Shown piece after piece: positions 27,221-35,507 of a stretch of DNA of 64,000 nucleotides (its first letter is position 1; every line of letters starts with the position of its first letter). The stretch covers positions 186,488 to 250,487 of the forward strand of contig FONB01000004.1 in the NCBI GenBank assembly GCA_900112785.1, written 5' to 3'. The notes under the pieces are model-generated. The model was not told the DNA's origin. It saw only the letters and a program-made list of their open reading frames with translations, and did not search any database. The stretch is from Phytobacter palmae (GTDB taxonomy: Bacteria > Pseudomonadota > Gammaproteobacteria > Enterobacterales > Enterobacteriaceae). A program made the position numbers and the translations under genes.

Positions 27221-27952
27221 ATGACCTTTTACAGTATTGGCGATGTCGCTGAACGATGTGGAATAAATCCTGTCACGCTGCGCGCCTGGCAGCGCCGCTA
27301 TGGATTGTTGAAACCTCAGCGTAGTGAAGGGGGTCATCGACAATTTGATGAAGAAGATATCCAGCGGATTGAGGAAATTAAACGATGGATTGAAAGTGGG
27401 GTTCCGGTCGGTAAAGTCAAAGCGCTGCTGGAAGAGAAAAAAGTAGATTCCCATGATGGATGGGAGTCGCTTCAGGAAGAGGTGATGTCCGTGTTACGGC
27501 AGGTCCGTCCTGCGAAACTGCGTGCCTTGATTATGAGCCTGGGGCGGGAACATACCGCCGATGTGCTTATTGATCATGTATTTGTACCAGTACGCCAACG
27601 GCTTTCTCTCGATCAAAGCACCGCTCGCGCCATGTGCAGTTTATTAGATGGCGTATTAATTGATTACGCCGTCTTATGCCTTACTCGTGCTCGTAAGAAG
27701 ATGGGAAAAGACGCGCTGTTTATTAGTTGGGGCAGCGACGATCGTACCCGGATGTGGCTGGAAGCCTGGCGTTTGTCACAGCACGACTGGAATATTGATG
27801 TCCTCGCTGAGCCACTGGAAACAGTTCGTCCGGAGCTTTTTCCTGGTTTGCATATTTTCGTATGGACAGGGAAAGCATTATCACGCCATCAACAAGAACA
27901 ATTTACCCACTGGCGGGAACAGGGCTTTGCCATCGCCCTGCATGGAGCATAG
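27221..27952 (+). CDS. bluR: MerR-like repressor BluR
   Basis: 243 residues. The MerR helix-turn-helix is at the start ([37 protein letters not shown]), followed by a B12-binding-like effector region without the His of cobalamin binders. AGGGA lies 5 bases before ATG 27221; the upstream TTG is less likely. In E. coli BluR represses ycgZ-ymgABC and is released by BluF in blue light at low temperature. Here it follows bluF in the same orientation. Confidence 0.93.
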   Translation: MTFYSIGDVAERCGINPVTLRAWQRRYGLLKPQRSEGGHRQFDEEDIQRIEEIKRWIESGVPVGKVKALLEEKKVDSHDGWESLQEEVMSVLRQVRPAKLRALIMSLGREHTADVLIDHVFVPVRQRLSLDQSTARAMCSLLDGVLIDYAVLCLTRARKKMGKDALFISWGSDDRTRMWLEAWRLSQHDWNIDVLAEPLETVRPELFPGLHIFVWTGKALSRHQQEQFTHWREQGFAIALHGA

Positions 27953-28199
27953 GCTAAAATATAACGCGCACTCTCTTCTGTGTACTTTGCAGAAGGTGAG
28001 AAGCGCAGTTCCACCTTCCCGTGATTGTCTGTCCTTACTCAGTGATCGCTGAGTGATAATCTTTTGGACATATTCTCTCCTCATACCTTATTCATTCTTC
28101 AGACCTGAATTTCCTCGGGCTACGGCCCCTCTCATATTTCATCCCTTCTATTACCATGTTAAGAATCCCCTGAATATTATTTGACTGAAAACGTAATGG

Positions 28200-28206
28200 C
28201 TATAAT
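28200..28206 (+). promoter_or_regulatory. Possible sigma-S type -10 for the right connector group
   Basis: CTATAAT, preceded by GG, about 46 bases before the first right-hand connector start. A TTGACT lies 14 bases upstream, too close for a good sigma-70 spacing, so a sigma-S/extended -10 reading is preferred. Confidence 0.35.
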
Positions 28207-28251
28207 AAAAGTGCAGGACATTATTTATGCCTGAAATTAAAGGAGGTGGAT

Positions 28252-28467
28252 TTGGTTAAACCCGTTGATAAACATGAATTAGGTTATATTGCGATCGGTG
28301 AAGCAGTACTGGCACATATTGCCAGTAATAAGAAAATATCACGTGAGTCACTAATGCTGATGTTAACGCAACATGCTGAGGAGGTGACGAATGAATACCA
28401 ATTATCGCGAATTTGGCTGGGCCACTCGATACTTAAGAATGCCAGCCATAGTCACTCTACTTACTGA
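28252..28467 (+). CDS. Small connector-like protein, TTG start
   Basis: 71 residues. A perfect AGGAGG (28241-28246) is 5 bases before TTG 28252; the in-frame GTG at 28246 overlaps that site and is therefore unlikely. The sequence is helix-rich (LGYIAIGEAVLAHIASNKKI, SRESLMLMLTQHAEEV) with the two-helix spacing of YmgB-type proteins. No exact E. coli counterpart is recognised. First gene of the right-hand group after bluR. Confidence 0.6.
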   Translation: MVKPVDKHELGYIAIGEAVLAHIASNKKISRESLMLMLTQHAEEVTNEYQLSRIWLGHSILKNASHSHSTY

Positions 28468-28644
28468 AAATTAATCCTCAGTAACGTACCAGGGCCGCTT
28501 AAATCGGCTTTCAGGCAACTCTGATAACAGGCTATGCACCCATTTAATGATCGTATTTCACGATTTTAACAGGGCAACAGCCCGCATCGGGATTTGATTT
28601 ATATACCGCACTCTGCTTCGTGAACGGCATGGAGAGGAGGAGTT

Positions 28645-28731
28645 ATGACTTTATTTAGTCGGTTGATGATTCTTGGGGAACATCCTGATTCATTACGAAT
28701 GGTCGGCGGCAAAAATGTAAATGAAAATTAG
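28645..28731 (+). CDS. Candidate 28-residue small protein
   Basis: ATG 28645 is preceded by a very strong purine block (GGAGAGGAGGAG, 28631-28642) and the frame runs 28 codons to TAG at 28729. The product begins MTLFSRLMILGEHPDSLRM. It sits between two connector genes, each with its own strong ribosome site. It may be a small protein or the remnant of a longer paralogue. Confidence 0.45.
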   Translation: MTLFSRLMILGEHPDSLRMVGGKNVNEN

Positions 28732-28815
28732 CAGTAAGAAAACAGTGTATTAGCGCTTTTATCTTATTCATTCAAAAGTTTATATCTGTAATTAACAGGA
28801 GGATTTTACCACTCT

Positions 28816-29031
28816 ATGACTGAACAATCCGGTAATGTAAATTTAACCCGGGATGAACTGATTCGTGAAGCGATAGGCTTTGCGGCAGCATATTTAATTA
28901 AAAATAATTTACCTGTGACCACCCGCGGATTAAGTCAGACACTCCTGATGGAAGAGGAGAGAACGGATATTGCGGAACGTAAGGTAATTTATCAGGAAGC
29001 CAGGAAAATGGTTTTGCGTAAAATGCAGTAA
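28816..29031 (+). CDS. Small YmgB-family-like connector protein
   Basis: 71 residues: a short polar start, then LIREAIGFAAAYLIKNNLPV, TTRGLSQTLLMEEERTD and a basic C-terminal helix (EARKMVLRKMQ). The three-helix pattern and length match the YcgZ/YmgA/YmgB group. AGGAGG is present, but 13 bases from the ATG, an unusually long spacing. No precise orthologue recognised. Confidence 0.6.
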   Translation: MTEQSGNVNLTRDELIREAIGFAAAYLIKNNLPVTTRGLSQTLLMEEERTDIAERKVIYQEARKMVLRKMQ

Positions 29032-29096
29032 ATGAATGTAACAGGCTGCGTGTAATAATATCCGCAGCCTGATATACCAATCATGAGGAGGAGATG

Positions 29097-29345
29097 ATGA
29101 CAGTAAAAACAGCCGACAAAGCCACAGAAATTCTTATTAGTGAGGCGTTGGTTCAATTACTTGAGTGTGGCGCGGAAATAACGCATGACACACTAATTCA
29201 CACTCTGGATGATAAAAGGGGAAATGTAACTGATCGGAATCTGCGAATGAGCTATTCCCGGGCGATTGATGAGGTGCGGACGCACCAGCATTTTTTGCCC
29301 CAACAGCACAGTGGAATTTACCACATTAGCTATCAGATTCATTAA
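29097..29345 (+). CDS. Small connector-like protein
   Basis: 82 residues. GAGGAGGAG directly upstream can serve ATG 29097 (the ATG at 29094 is too close). The pattern EILISEALVQLLECGAEITH, DTLIHTLDDKRGNVTD and a following helix fits the connector fold; the C-terminal tail (QQHSGIYHISYQIH) is distinct. Possibly the counterpart of E. coli YmgC by position in the set, but I cannot show homology. Followed by a strong terminator. Confidence 0.6.
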   Translation: MTVKTADKATEILISEALVQLLECGAEITHDTLIHTLDDKRGNVTDRNLRMSYSRAIDEVRTHQHFLPQQHSGIYHISYQIH

Positions 29346-29351
29346 CCCGAC

Positions 29352-29382
29352 CCGAAGGTGAATAATCACCTTCGGTTTTTTA
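29352..29382 (+). terminator. Intrinsic terminator inside the connector cluster
   Basis: CCGAAGGTGA (29352-29361), loop ATAA, TCACCTTCGG (29366-29375), then TTTTTTATT. A perfect 10-bp stem 6 bases after the stop. It separates the first right-hand group from the second YcgZ-YmgA pair. Confidence 0.92.
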
Positions 29383-29644
29383 TTCATGTTATTTCAGGAG
29401 GTTATTCGTTTTTAATATTATTGGGTTAAGGAAAATCTTAAGTTGATAACATTATGGGATACACAATTTTTAACGTATCATGCCTTTAATCTCACACTCC
29501 GGGCTGTGATTTTTACTAACACGATCAGATATCCTTCCAATTATGTGCTGCTAATGCCACAATGCCCGCCATGCTTATTGTTTAGCTGTGTTAATTGGTT
29601 ACTGGCCGTAAGGTATTTTCCTGAATGCATAAGTAAGGTGAAAT

Positions 29645-29884
29645 ATGAATAACTCACACAGTGACGGCCCACAGAAGACGGAGGGCGCCTCGGGTAATGG
29701 GAAGCTGGGTCTGGAGCAGACATTAGGCGCTATCGTTATCCAAATGTTACGTGAAGGGCGGTATATTACTCGCCATAGCATCTGCATTGCCGTCGCTGAA
29801 TGCATAGAAAAAAATACTCGCCCCGAGCTTGAAGCGCATTATGCTGATATCTTGCGAGTATTACTCAGCCGTGAGGCTGAGTAA
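29645..29884 (+). CDS. Second YcgZ-type connector protein
   Basis: 79 residues. The core LEQTLGAIVIQMLREGRYITRHS aligns with YcgZ (QETLGEIV..ILRDGR.L.RKS), and the end LEAHYADILRVLLSREAE matches HYxxLIxLLF. The N-terminus is polar and different. AAGGTG lies 6 bases upstream of ATG. With the next two genes it forms a second YcgZ-YmgA-YmgB complement. It has no TGTACA pair upstream. Confidence 0.75.
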   Translation: MNNSHSDGPQKTEGASGNGKLGLEQTLGAIVIQMLREGRYITRHSICIAVAECIEKNTRPELEAHYADILRVLLSREAE

Positions 29885-29938
29885 TTATCTGCGGCTACCG
29901 TCATCGCTAATTCGCATGAAATGCACGCTGGAGTCAGC

Positions 29939-30247
29939 ATGATTAAAAATGTTAAAGAGAGTCTGGTTGAACTGGTCATGGGAGATGCCATTCTTGAGCT
30001 TCTTGAAGCTGATGCCCCCGTTTCCCATGAGGCACTCATCGCACAACTCGTACGCAATCTTGAACAGGAACAGCGGGAATCACGGCGGGAAGCTATTCTG
30101 GCTGCCATTAATGAGGTACAGGAAAGTATCAAACTTATTGATCGTACCGGAGAAAAAGGGACCCGCTGGAATCAACAAGCCGTAAAAAAAAGCAAGTTGC
30201 TGCAAATGAATATTGCTTCACAAGACGTTGGTGATAAAAAACATTAA
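29939..30247 (+). CDS. Second YmgA-type connector protein
   Basis: 102 residues. SLVELVMGDAILELLEADAPVS, then LIAQLVRNLEQEQRESRREAI, matches the YmgA layout; the C-terminal third is basic and polar (KKSKLL) as in the left-hand YmgA. GGAG 5 bases before ATG 29939 sets the start. It lies 54 bases after the second YcgZ gene, so the two are likely one transcript. Confidence 0.72.
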   Translation: MIKNVKESLVELVMGDAILELLEADAPVSHEALIAQLVRNLEQEQRESRREAILAAINEVQESIKLIDRTGEKGTRWNQQAVKKSKLLQMNIASQDVGDKKH

Positions 30248-30365
30248 GTATTAAAAGATTATGCGTTTTCTCTGCTTCCACTGAACCCCGACTTTCACCG
30301 ATAAAAATGTCCGGGCAGGCGAGATGCGTTTCTCTTTTCGAAGAGAGAGTTTCAATGCCATTTTT

Positions 30366-30614
30366 TCAAAGATCGTCCGGCGTTCTACTGACAACCATTT
30401 CCAGAGCACTACGGTACATACTTGTTTTTTCGGGGTCGCTCTCTTCTTCAATGTGGCGAATGATCGCCAGAATCACCGCTTTGTTACTGACTGGCAAATT
30501 TAACGAAGCCAGCTTCTCTTCAACGGTTTTTATAAAAGCAAGCTCGGCGCTGAAAACCGGCAGCCGAATGGTCTGTGACGGGTTAAGAAACTGTGTTACC
30601 GGGTGAAGGGTCAT
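30366..30614 (-). CDS. Second YmgB/AriR-type connector protein
   Basis: 82 residues, opposite strand to its neighbours. The end NKAVILAIIRHIEEESDPEKT...LEMVVSRTPDDL parallels AriR (NKxIILxLIxxLE...LEIV..T.DD). The N-terminus (LHPVTQFLNPSQTIRLPVF) differs. Orientation means a separate promoter in the 30615-30770 region. It completes the second connector set. Confidence 0.72.
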   Translation of the reverse strand: MTLHPVTQFLNPSQTIRLPVFSAELAFIKTVEEKLASLNLPVSNKAVILAIIRHIEEESDPEKTSMYRSALEMVVSRTPDDL

Positions 30615-30771
30615 AGGAACTCTTTTCCTTTTTGCTGTATCGGTGGTAAATCAGAAAAATCCTCTTGCTCTGAAAATTTAGGCTTCTTTTGGCAAATTGC
30701 ATAGCCACAGAAGCATTTTCTGCCTTTAGCGTGCAAATTAATTAATTCCCCTTCAGATTTAGAGGGTATAT

Positions 30772-30797
30772 TATACGTTTCGTATATGATTCGTATA
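30772..30797. promoter_or_regulatory. TATACG/CGTATA operator upstream of the ParD-like gene
   Basis: TATACG-TTT-CGTATA is a perfect palindrome (30772-30786), followed 5 bases later by a third CGTATA (30792-30797), all within 35 bases of the start codon. Repeats of this type are typical autoregulatory sites of ribbon-helix-helix proteins. Confidence 0.6.
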
Positions 30798-30806
30798 AGG
30801 TGAAAC

Positions 30807-31058
30807 ATGGGCATTGTTAAAATTTCGGACCTGATGCACGAAAATCTGCGTCTTGCCAGTAATGCGTTGAGCCGTTCGATCAATTCGCAGGCAGAACACT
30901 GGCTGAAAATCGGCATGCTTTCAGAGCTGTATCCGCATTTAACGCACCAGGAGCTTACCCGCCTGCTGGTTCGGTCTGAGCTTAAGGGCGGTGTGGATAT
31001 CAATACGCTGGTTGACGATGAACCGCTGTCATTACAAATGGAGCATGAAGCCAGGTGA
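30807..31058 (+). CDS. ParD-like ribbon-helix-helix family protein
   Basis: 83 residues of the ParD_like family: VKISDLMHENLRLASNALSRSINSQAEHW is the ribbon and first helices. AAGG 7 bases upstream. No ParE toxin gene follows; instead the frame overlaps the start of a methionine aminopeptidase gene (GTGA), giving translational coupling. This pairing recurs in many bacteria, but its role is unclear. Probably a DNA-binding autoregulator of the pair. Confidence 0.8.
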   Translation: MGIVKISDLMHENLRLASNALSRSINSQAEHWLKIGMLSELYPHLTHQELTRLLVRSELKGGVDINTLVDDEPLSLQMEHEAR

Positions 31059-31840
31059 CGAATATCAAACTCCACTCTCAGGAAGAGATTGAAATGGCCC
31101 GTGCAGCGGGCCACGCTGCGGCCAAAGTACTGGAAATGATCAAGCCCCACGTTCGCGCGGGCGTGACCACCGATGAGATCGACAAGCTGTGCCACGATTT
31201 CATTCGCCATGAGTTAAAGGTAATTCCGGCGAATATTGGTTATAACGGCTATACCCGTACCGTCTGTACGTCGGTCAACCATGTCGTGTGTCACGGCATT
31301 CCATCGGAGAAACGCCTTAAGGATGGGGACATCATCAATATTGACGTGGCGATCATCAAAGATGGATGGTACGGCGATACCAGCCGTATGTATTTTGTTG
31401 GTGAACCCTCAGTACGTGCCAGAAGACTGACCAACATCACCTATGAATCGATGGTCGCCGGGATAAACGCCGTGCGCCCTGGCGCTACACTTGGCGATAT
31501 CGGCGCAGCTATTCAGCAGGTGGCGGAGTCTGCCGGTTTTTCGGTAGTGAAAGAGTATTGCGGTCATGGCGTGGGGCAGGAATATCACGCAGAACCGCAG
31601 ATCCTGCACTATGGACGTCCGGGTACCGGGCTGGTACTGAAAAAAGGGATGATTTTTACCATTGAGCCGATGATTAACGCCGGTAAAGCCGCCACGAGCG
31701 TGCTGTCCGATGGCTGGACGGTAGTTACCAAAGACCGTTCGCTCTCGGCGCAGTGGGAACATATGGTAGCGGTCACTGATACCGGTTTCGATTTGCTAAC
31801 ACCCTGGCCGGACCCTTCACCCGAGTATCCAGGGCTTTAA
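31055..31840 (+). CDS. Type I methionine aminopeptidase, accessory copy
   Basis: 261 residues, GTG start inside the ParD-like stop. The five metal ligands are in place: Asp in INIDVAII, Asp in GWYGDTSR, His in CGHGVGQEYH, Glu in FTIEPM and Glu in WEHMVAV. It removes N-terminal Met from proteins or peptides. The housekeeping map gene lies elsewhere (beside rpsB in enterobacteria), so this is a second, possibly condition-specific enzyme under control of the ParD-like protein. Confidence 0.9.
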   Translation: MTNIKLHSQEEIEMARAAGHAAAKVLEMIKPHVRAGVTTDEIDKLCHDFIRHELKVIPANIGYNGYTRTVCTSVNHVVCHGIPSEKRLKDGDIINIDVAIIKDGWYGDTSRMYFVGEPSVRARRLTNITYESMVAGINAVRPGATLGDIGAAIQQVAESAGFSVVKEYCGHGVGQEYHAEPQILHYGRPGTGLVLKKGMIFTIEPMINAGKAATSVLSDGWTVVTKDRSLSAQWEHMVAVTDTGFDLLTPWPDPSPEYPGL

Positions 31841-31859
31841 TTCTCCTCTTCTTGTTTCA

Positions 31860-31884
31860 GCGGGTCAGACACGCTTTGACCCGC
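31860..31884. terminator. Hairpin after the aminopeptidase gene
   Basis: GCGGGTCA (31860-31867) and TGACCCGC (31877-31884) form an 8-bp stem 20 bases after the stop. No U-tract follows. Confidence 0.4.
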
Positions 31885-32112
31885 CTGCATGGTCACCTCT
31901 CTGTACTCTGGCTGTCGCGTATAAAACGCCTCTGACGGCACGGTTTAATTCCTCTGCTTTCATCACAAATTCCTTCGGGTATTGCTGCGACAATCGCCGG
32001 GTGTCCTGTCAAAGATTTGCTTTTACTCTGCGCACATCTTATTTCGACTGCCGTTTTCTGCATGCGCGCAAAATAAAACTCAATCTTTTATCTTAAATTT
32101 ATGGAGTCTTCT

Positions 32113-33255
32113 ATGACACTTTCCTTCTCTATTCCGCGCAGTATTATTTATGGCGAAAACGCATTAGAACATCTGGCAACCCTTAAAGGGAAAAAAGCCG
32201 CGCTGGTAACGGGCGGCAGTTCAATGAAACGCTTTGGTTTTTTGGACAGGGCCATCAGCGAGCTGAATAAAGCCGGTATGGAGTGTACCGTTATTGATAA
32301 TGTTGAACCCAACCCATCGGTCGAAACGGTCTGGCGTGGCGCTAAGGCCATGCTGGAGTTTGAGCCAGACTGGATTGTGGCACTCGGCGGTGGTTCCGCG
32401 CTCGATGCGGCAAAAGTGATGTGGTGCTTCTACGAGCACCCACACCTGACGTTTGAAGATATTATTCCCGTTGGCTCAATGCCCGCATTACGTAATAAAG
32501 CCCGTTTCGTCGCCATTCCGTCCACCAGTGGCAGCGCCTCTGAAATCACCGCGTTCTCGGTCATCACCGATACGGCTCATCACATCAAATACCCGATTGT
32601 GGCGGCAGACCTGGTGCCGGATATTGCCATTCTGGACCCGACTATTCCGGCAAAAATGCCGCCGCATGTTACCGTACATACCGGGATGGATGTGCTGACG
32701 CACGCGCTTGAGGCGTATGTCTCCACTGCGGCCAACTCTTTTACCGATCCCTACGCCGTAGAAGCTATTCGTCTGGTGTTTGAATATCTGGAAATCGCAT
32801 ATCTTTCGCCGAATGACCTGAATGCGCGTATGCACATGCATAATGCCTCTGCGCTGGCGGGCATTGCGTTTACTAATGCGTCTCTGGGACTGGTGCATTC
32901 CATGGCGCATAAGATTGGCGGCGAGTTTGGTATTACGCATGGTCTGGCGAACGCCATTATGTTGCCGTATATCATTCAATATAATTCTATCTACACCAAT
33001 AAATACCAGAAGCTGGAAAAAGCGCTGGGCATTGGCAATCTGATTACCGCCATTAAGGACCTGAACAAGCGTCTGAATATTCCTGAAACCCTTGGACAAT
33101 GTGGCGAGGTTGAAATTAAAGAGGCTGCATTTATGCAGGTGCTCGATCGAATGAGTCATAACGCGGTAGATGATCCGTGCACCCTGACCAATCCCAATCA
33201 ACCAACGGTACAGGATGTGAAAACGCTCTATTCAAGCGCCTATTACGGCGCCTGA
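32113..33255 (+). CDS. Iron-containing (group III) alcohol dehydrogenase
   Basis: 380 residues, NAD(P)-dependent alcohol/aldehyde interconversion. Visible are the nucleotide motif ALGGGSALDAAKVM, the substrate/metal region DVLTHALEAYVS and HSMAHKIGGEFGITHGLANA, which contains the iron-binding His residues. GGAG within 32102-32106 supports ATG 32113. Substrate not determinable; YiaY/EutG-like enzymes are the nearest kin. It stands alone, with its own terminator. Confidence 0.88.
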   Translation: MTLSFSIPRSIIYGENALEHLATLKGKKAALVTGGSSMKRFGFLDRAISELNKAGMECTVIDNVEPNPSVETVWRGAKAMLEFEPDWIVALGGGSALDAAKVMWCFYEHPHLTFEDIIPVGSMPALRNKARFVAIPSTSGSASEITAFSVITDTAHHIKYPIVAADLVPDIAILDPTIPAKMPPHVTVHTGMDVLTHALEAYVSTAANSFTDPYAVEAIRLVFEYLEIAYLSPNDLNARMHMHNASALAGIAFTNASLGLVHSMAHKIGGEFGITHGLANAIMLPYIIQYNSIYTNKYQKLEKALGIGNLITAIKDLNKRLNIPETLGQCGEVEIKEAAFMQVLDRMSHNAVDDPCTLTNPNQPTVQDVKTLYSSAYYGA

Positions 33256-33274
33256 TATTCAGGATGACAGGAAC

Positions 33275-33305
33275 AAAAGCGTATGGCGACATACGCTTTT
33301 TTTTT
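33275..33305 (+). terminator. Intrinsic terminator of the alcohol dehydrogenase gene
   Basis: AAAAGCGTATG, loop GCGA, CATACGCTTTT and further Ts to 33305: an 11-bp perfect stem with a long U-tract 20 bases after the stop. Confidence 0.95.
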
Positions 33306-33474
33306 GCCCCGGACATTCCCGATAAGCGAACATAAACATCGCCGTAGCGCCGGGAATGGTTGCTCCACCTTTGCGCCTGAGAAAACAGCAACTGACGTAT
33401 CGCGACAACATGCTAATTTTAAAACGGTTCACTCACGCGCGGTTTATGTTGCAAACGCAGGTATGGAGATAGCG

Positions 33475-34602
33475 ATGTTTTTTATCTGGATGCTGATGCC
33501 GGCACTCTATATTGGTTCTCGTTTTATCTGGTGGCTTCCACTGTCCCCTGTGGTCCGGATTGGCCTGTTTTTTGTGCTGGTGGGCATTTGTGAGTTCCGT
33601 TTTCTTAGCCGCTGGCTGTGGGGGAGTTCCTTTTCCCCTGAGTGGCCGCGCCCGCTGGTGATGCTGGCTGGCGGATTGTTTGGCGCCGTGGTGCTGTTCG
33701 CCAGTTTCCTGCTGCTTCGCGATATTCTCGCTTTACTGGTCGGGCTGCTGACCCGTAAAACGCTACCCGGTTTGCCCATCACGCTACCGCTACTCGCACT
33801 GTCTGTGGTGCTGGCGGGGATCGGCGTCTGGCAGGCGACGCGTATACCCCATGTTCGCACTGTCCACGTTGATATCTCCGGGCTACCGCCTGCGTTTGAT
33901 GGCTACCGGCTGATGCAACTGGCTGATATTCATGCCACGCGCCTGTTGCCCCGCAAATGGGTGCAGCAGATTGTCGCCAAAACCAACGCCCTGCAGCCGG
34001 ATCTCATTGCTCTGACCGGCGATATGTCAGATGGCTCCGTTGAGGATCGCCTGCCGGATGTCGAACCGCTGACGCAACTGCGGGCGGCAGACGGCGTCTA
34101 TGCGATCACCGGTAACCACGAATACTATTTTGACTACGCAAGCTGGCTGCCAGTCTGGCAGAAGCTGGGTATTCCCTTTTTGACTAATCAGCATGTGCGT
34201 ATTGCGCGCGGCGACGACTCACTTGTGCTGGCAGGTATACCGGATATAGCGGCGAGAAATTACGGTTTCGAAGGGCCGGATCTGAAACGCGCACTGGCAG
34301 GTACGCGCCCCGATGATACCGTGATCCTGCTCGATCACAGGCCTGGTACCGCCGATGATAACGCCGCAGCAGGCGTGAAGTTGCAGCTCTCCGGCCATAC
34401 CCACGGCGGGATGGTGCTGGGTCTGGATCAACTGGTGAAGCCCCTCAATAACGGCTACATATCAGGTCGCTATCCGGTCGGCCCGATGACGCTGTATGTC
34501 AGCAACGGTGCCGGGCTGTGGAACGGGTTTCCGCTGCGCCTTGGCCGTCCTTCTGAAATCACCGAGCTTATTCTGCACCCGGCAACCCCCACGGCGCGTT
34601 GA
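33475..34602 (+). CDS. Membrane-anchored metallophosphoesterase (YkuE/YaeI-like)
   Basis: 375 residues. Four N-terminal membrane segments (about 5-155) precede a calcineurin-like phosphoesterase domain: LADIHATRLLP, ALTGDMSDG, AITGNHEYYFD, LDHRPG and LSGHTHGGM carry the dimetal ligands. GGAG before 33475 selects this ATG. Bacterial relatives include UDP-2,3-diacylglucosamine- and phospholipid-related phosphatases, but the substrate here is unknown. Confidence 0.85.
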   Translation: MFFIWMLMPALYIGSRFIWWLPLSPVVRIGLFFVLVGICEFRFLSRWLWGSSFSPEWPRPLVMLAGGLFGAVVLFASFLLLRDILALLVGLLTRKTLPGLPITLPLLALSVVLAGIGVWQATRIPHVRTVHVDISGLPPAFDGYRLMQLADIHATRLLPRKWVQQIVAKTNALQPDLIALTGDMSDGSVEDRLPDVEPLTQLRAADGVYAITGNHEYYFDYASWLPVWQKLGIPFLTNQHVRIARGDDSLVLAGIPDIAARNYGFEGPDLKRALAGTRPDDTVILLDHRPGTADDNAAAGVKLQLSGHTHGGMVLGLDQLVKPLNNGYISGRYPVGPMTLYVSNGAGLWNGFPLRLGRPSEITELILHPATPTAR

Positions 34603-34767
34603 AAGCGAGACAGTCGCGTGATGGCGGCTGTTCCGGCTGATGATATTCGCCAGGAGGCCGGTTTTGGTCCCGACGGATAAACGAGGAGCATCGTCTGGCC
34701 TGTTCTGTTACCAACGATGCACTCCTGGCGGCGGCTTGCCGTTATCACTATTGATAACGCTGTGTTG

Positions 34768-35292
34768 TTATCCCTTTTTTGCCCGCAGCGCAGCAACCGC
34801 CTGCACGCACTGCTCAACTACGTTATCAACCTCATGGTTGATGTAGATACGCATGACGTCATCCTCTGCCTGTTCCGGGCGTTCCAGCGCAGCAAACTGA
34901 CTTTTAAGTAATTCTACCGGCATAAAATGTCCCTGCCGTTTCGCCATTCTCGCCAGAATGGTCTCATAATCGCCGTCCAGCCACAGAAAATATACATTCG
35001 GACTGCCTTTGCGCAGAATATCCCGGTAGCGTTTTTTTAAGGCTGAACAAACAATTAAACCTGTTTCATTCTTTTTATAGAGGCTGTAAGAGGCGTCATT
35101 TAATCGTTCCAGCCATGGCAATCTGTCTTCATCGGTTAAGGGAATGCTGGCAGACATTTTATCGATATTCTTTGCCGGATGGAGATCGTCCCCATCAATA
35201 AATTTCGCACCAAGTATGGCGGCGGCTTTGGCTCCAATCAATGATTTTCCGCTTCCCGATACCCCCATCAAAATATAACTCTCACCGCGCAT
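34768..35292 (-). CDS. idnK: Thermosensitive-type D-gluconate kinase IdnK
   Basis: Phosphorylates gluconate to 6-phosphogluconate, feeding idonate catabolism into the Entner-Doudoroff and pentose phosphate routes. 174 residues, P-loop GVSGSGKS, and GDDLHPAKNIDKMSASIPL as in IdnK. Divergent from idnD, exactly as in the E. coli GntII locus. A shared control region carries an operator and a CRP site. Confidence 0.95.
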   Translation of the reverse strand: MRGESYILMGVSGSGKSLIGAKAAAILGAKFIDGDDLHPAKNIDKMSASIPLTDEDRLPWLERLNDASYSLYKKNETGLIVCSALKKRYRDILRKGSPNVYFLWLDGDYETILARMAKRQGHFMPVELLKSQFAALERPEQAEDDVMRIYINHEVDNVVEQCVQAVAALRAKKG

Positions 35293-35393
35293 TTAATTAC
35301 TCCCGTCTCATTTTGATGACGCGGATATTACCCTGCAAATAGCGATGCGTTTATGTTTTTCTGTAGTTGCAAAGCAGAATTATAAAGCGCGTC

Positions 35394-35409
35394 ACGTTAT
35401 GCGTAACAT
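35394..35409. promoter_or_regulatory. IdnR/GntR-type operator
   Basis: ACGTTATGCGTAACAT, an imperfect palindrome matching the ATGTTA-N4-TAACAT pattern of GntR/IdnR sites. It lies between divergent idnK and idnD. Confidence 0.7.
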
Positions 35410-35427
35410 TGCAGTGTAACAATTTTT

Positions 35428-35449
35428 GAGCGTGACTTTCATCACAATT
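35428..35449. promoter_or_regulatory. CRP-cAMP binding site
   Basis: CGTGA-CTTTCA-TCACA (35431-35446) matches the TGTGA-N6-TCACA consensus at nine of ten positions, with suitable A/T flanks. It would place the idn genes under catabolite control. Confidence 0.75.
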
Positions 35450-35507
35450 CAGGCCAGATAAAACCGTTTAAATGCCCACCAGGCCACGTCCTGACCAGAG
35501 AGGAAAC

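Noticed and set aside
28227-28259. Ten-residue leader peptide (MPEIKGGGFG) overlapping the start of the first right-hand connector gene
   Set aside because: It has no ribosome site of its own and its codons include the AGGAGG that serves the downstream gene; probably chance.
29443-29652. 69-codon frame between the terminator and the second YcgZ gene
   Set aside because: It starts with TTG without a ribosome site and encodes a Cys/aromatic-rich sequence of chance character.
30611-31210. 199-codon frame on the minus strand over the ParD-like gene
   Set aside because: It overlaps the palindromic promoter and the ParD-like/aminopeptidase coding sequence, and shows no protein-family pattern.
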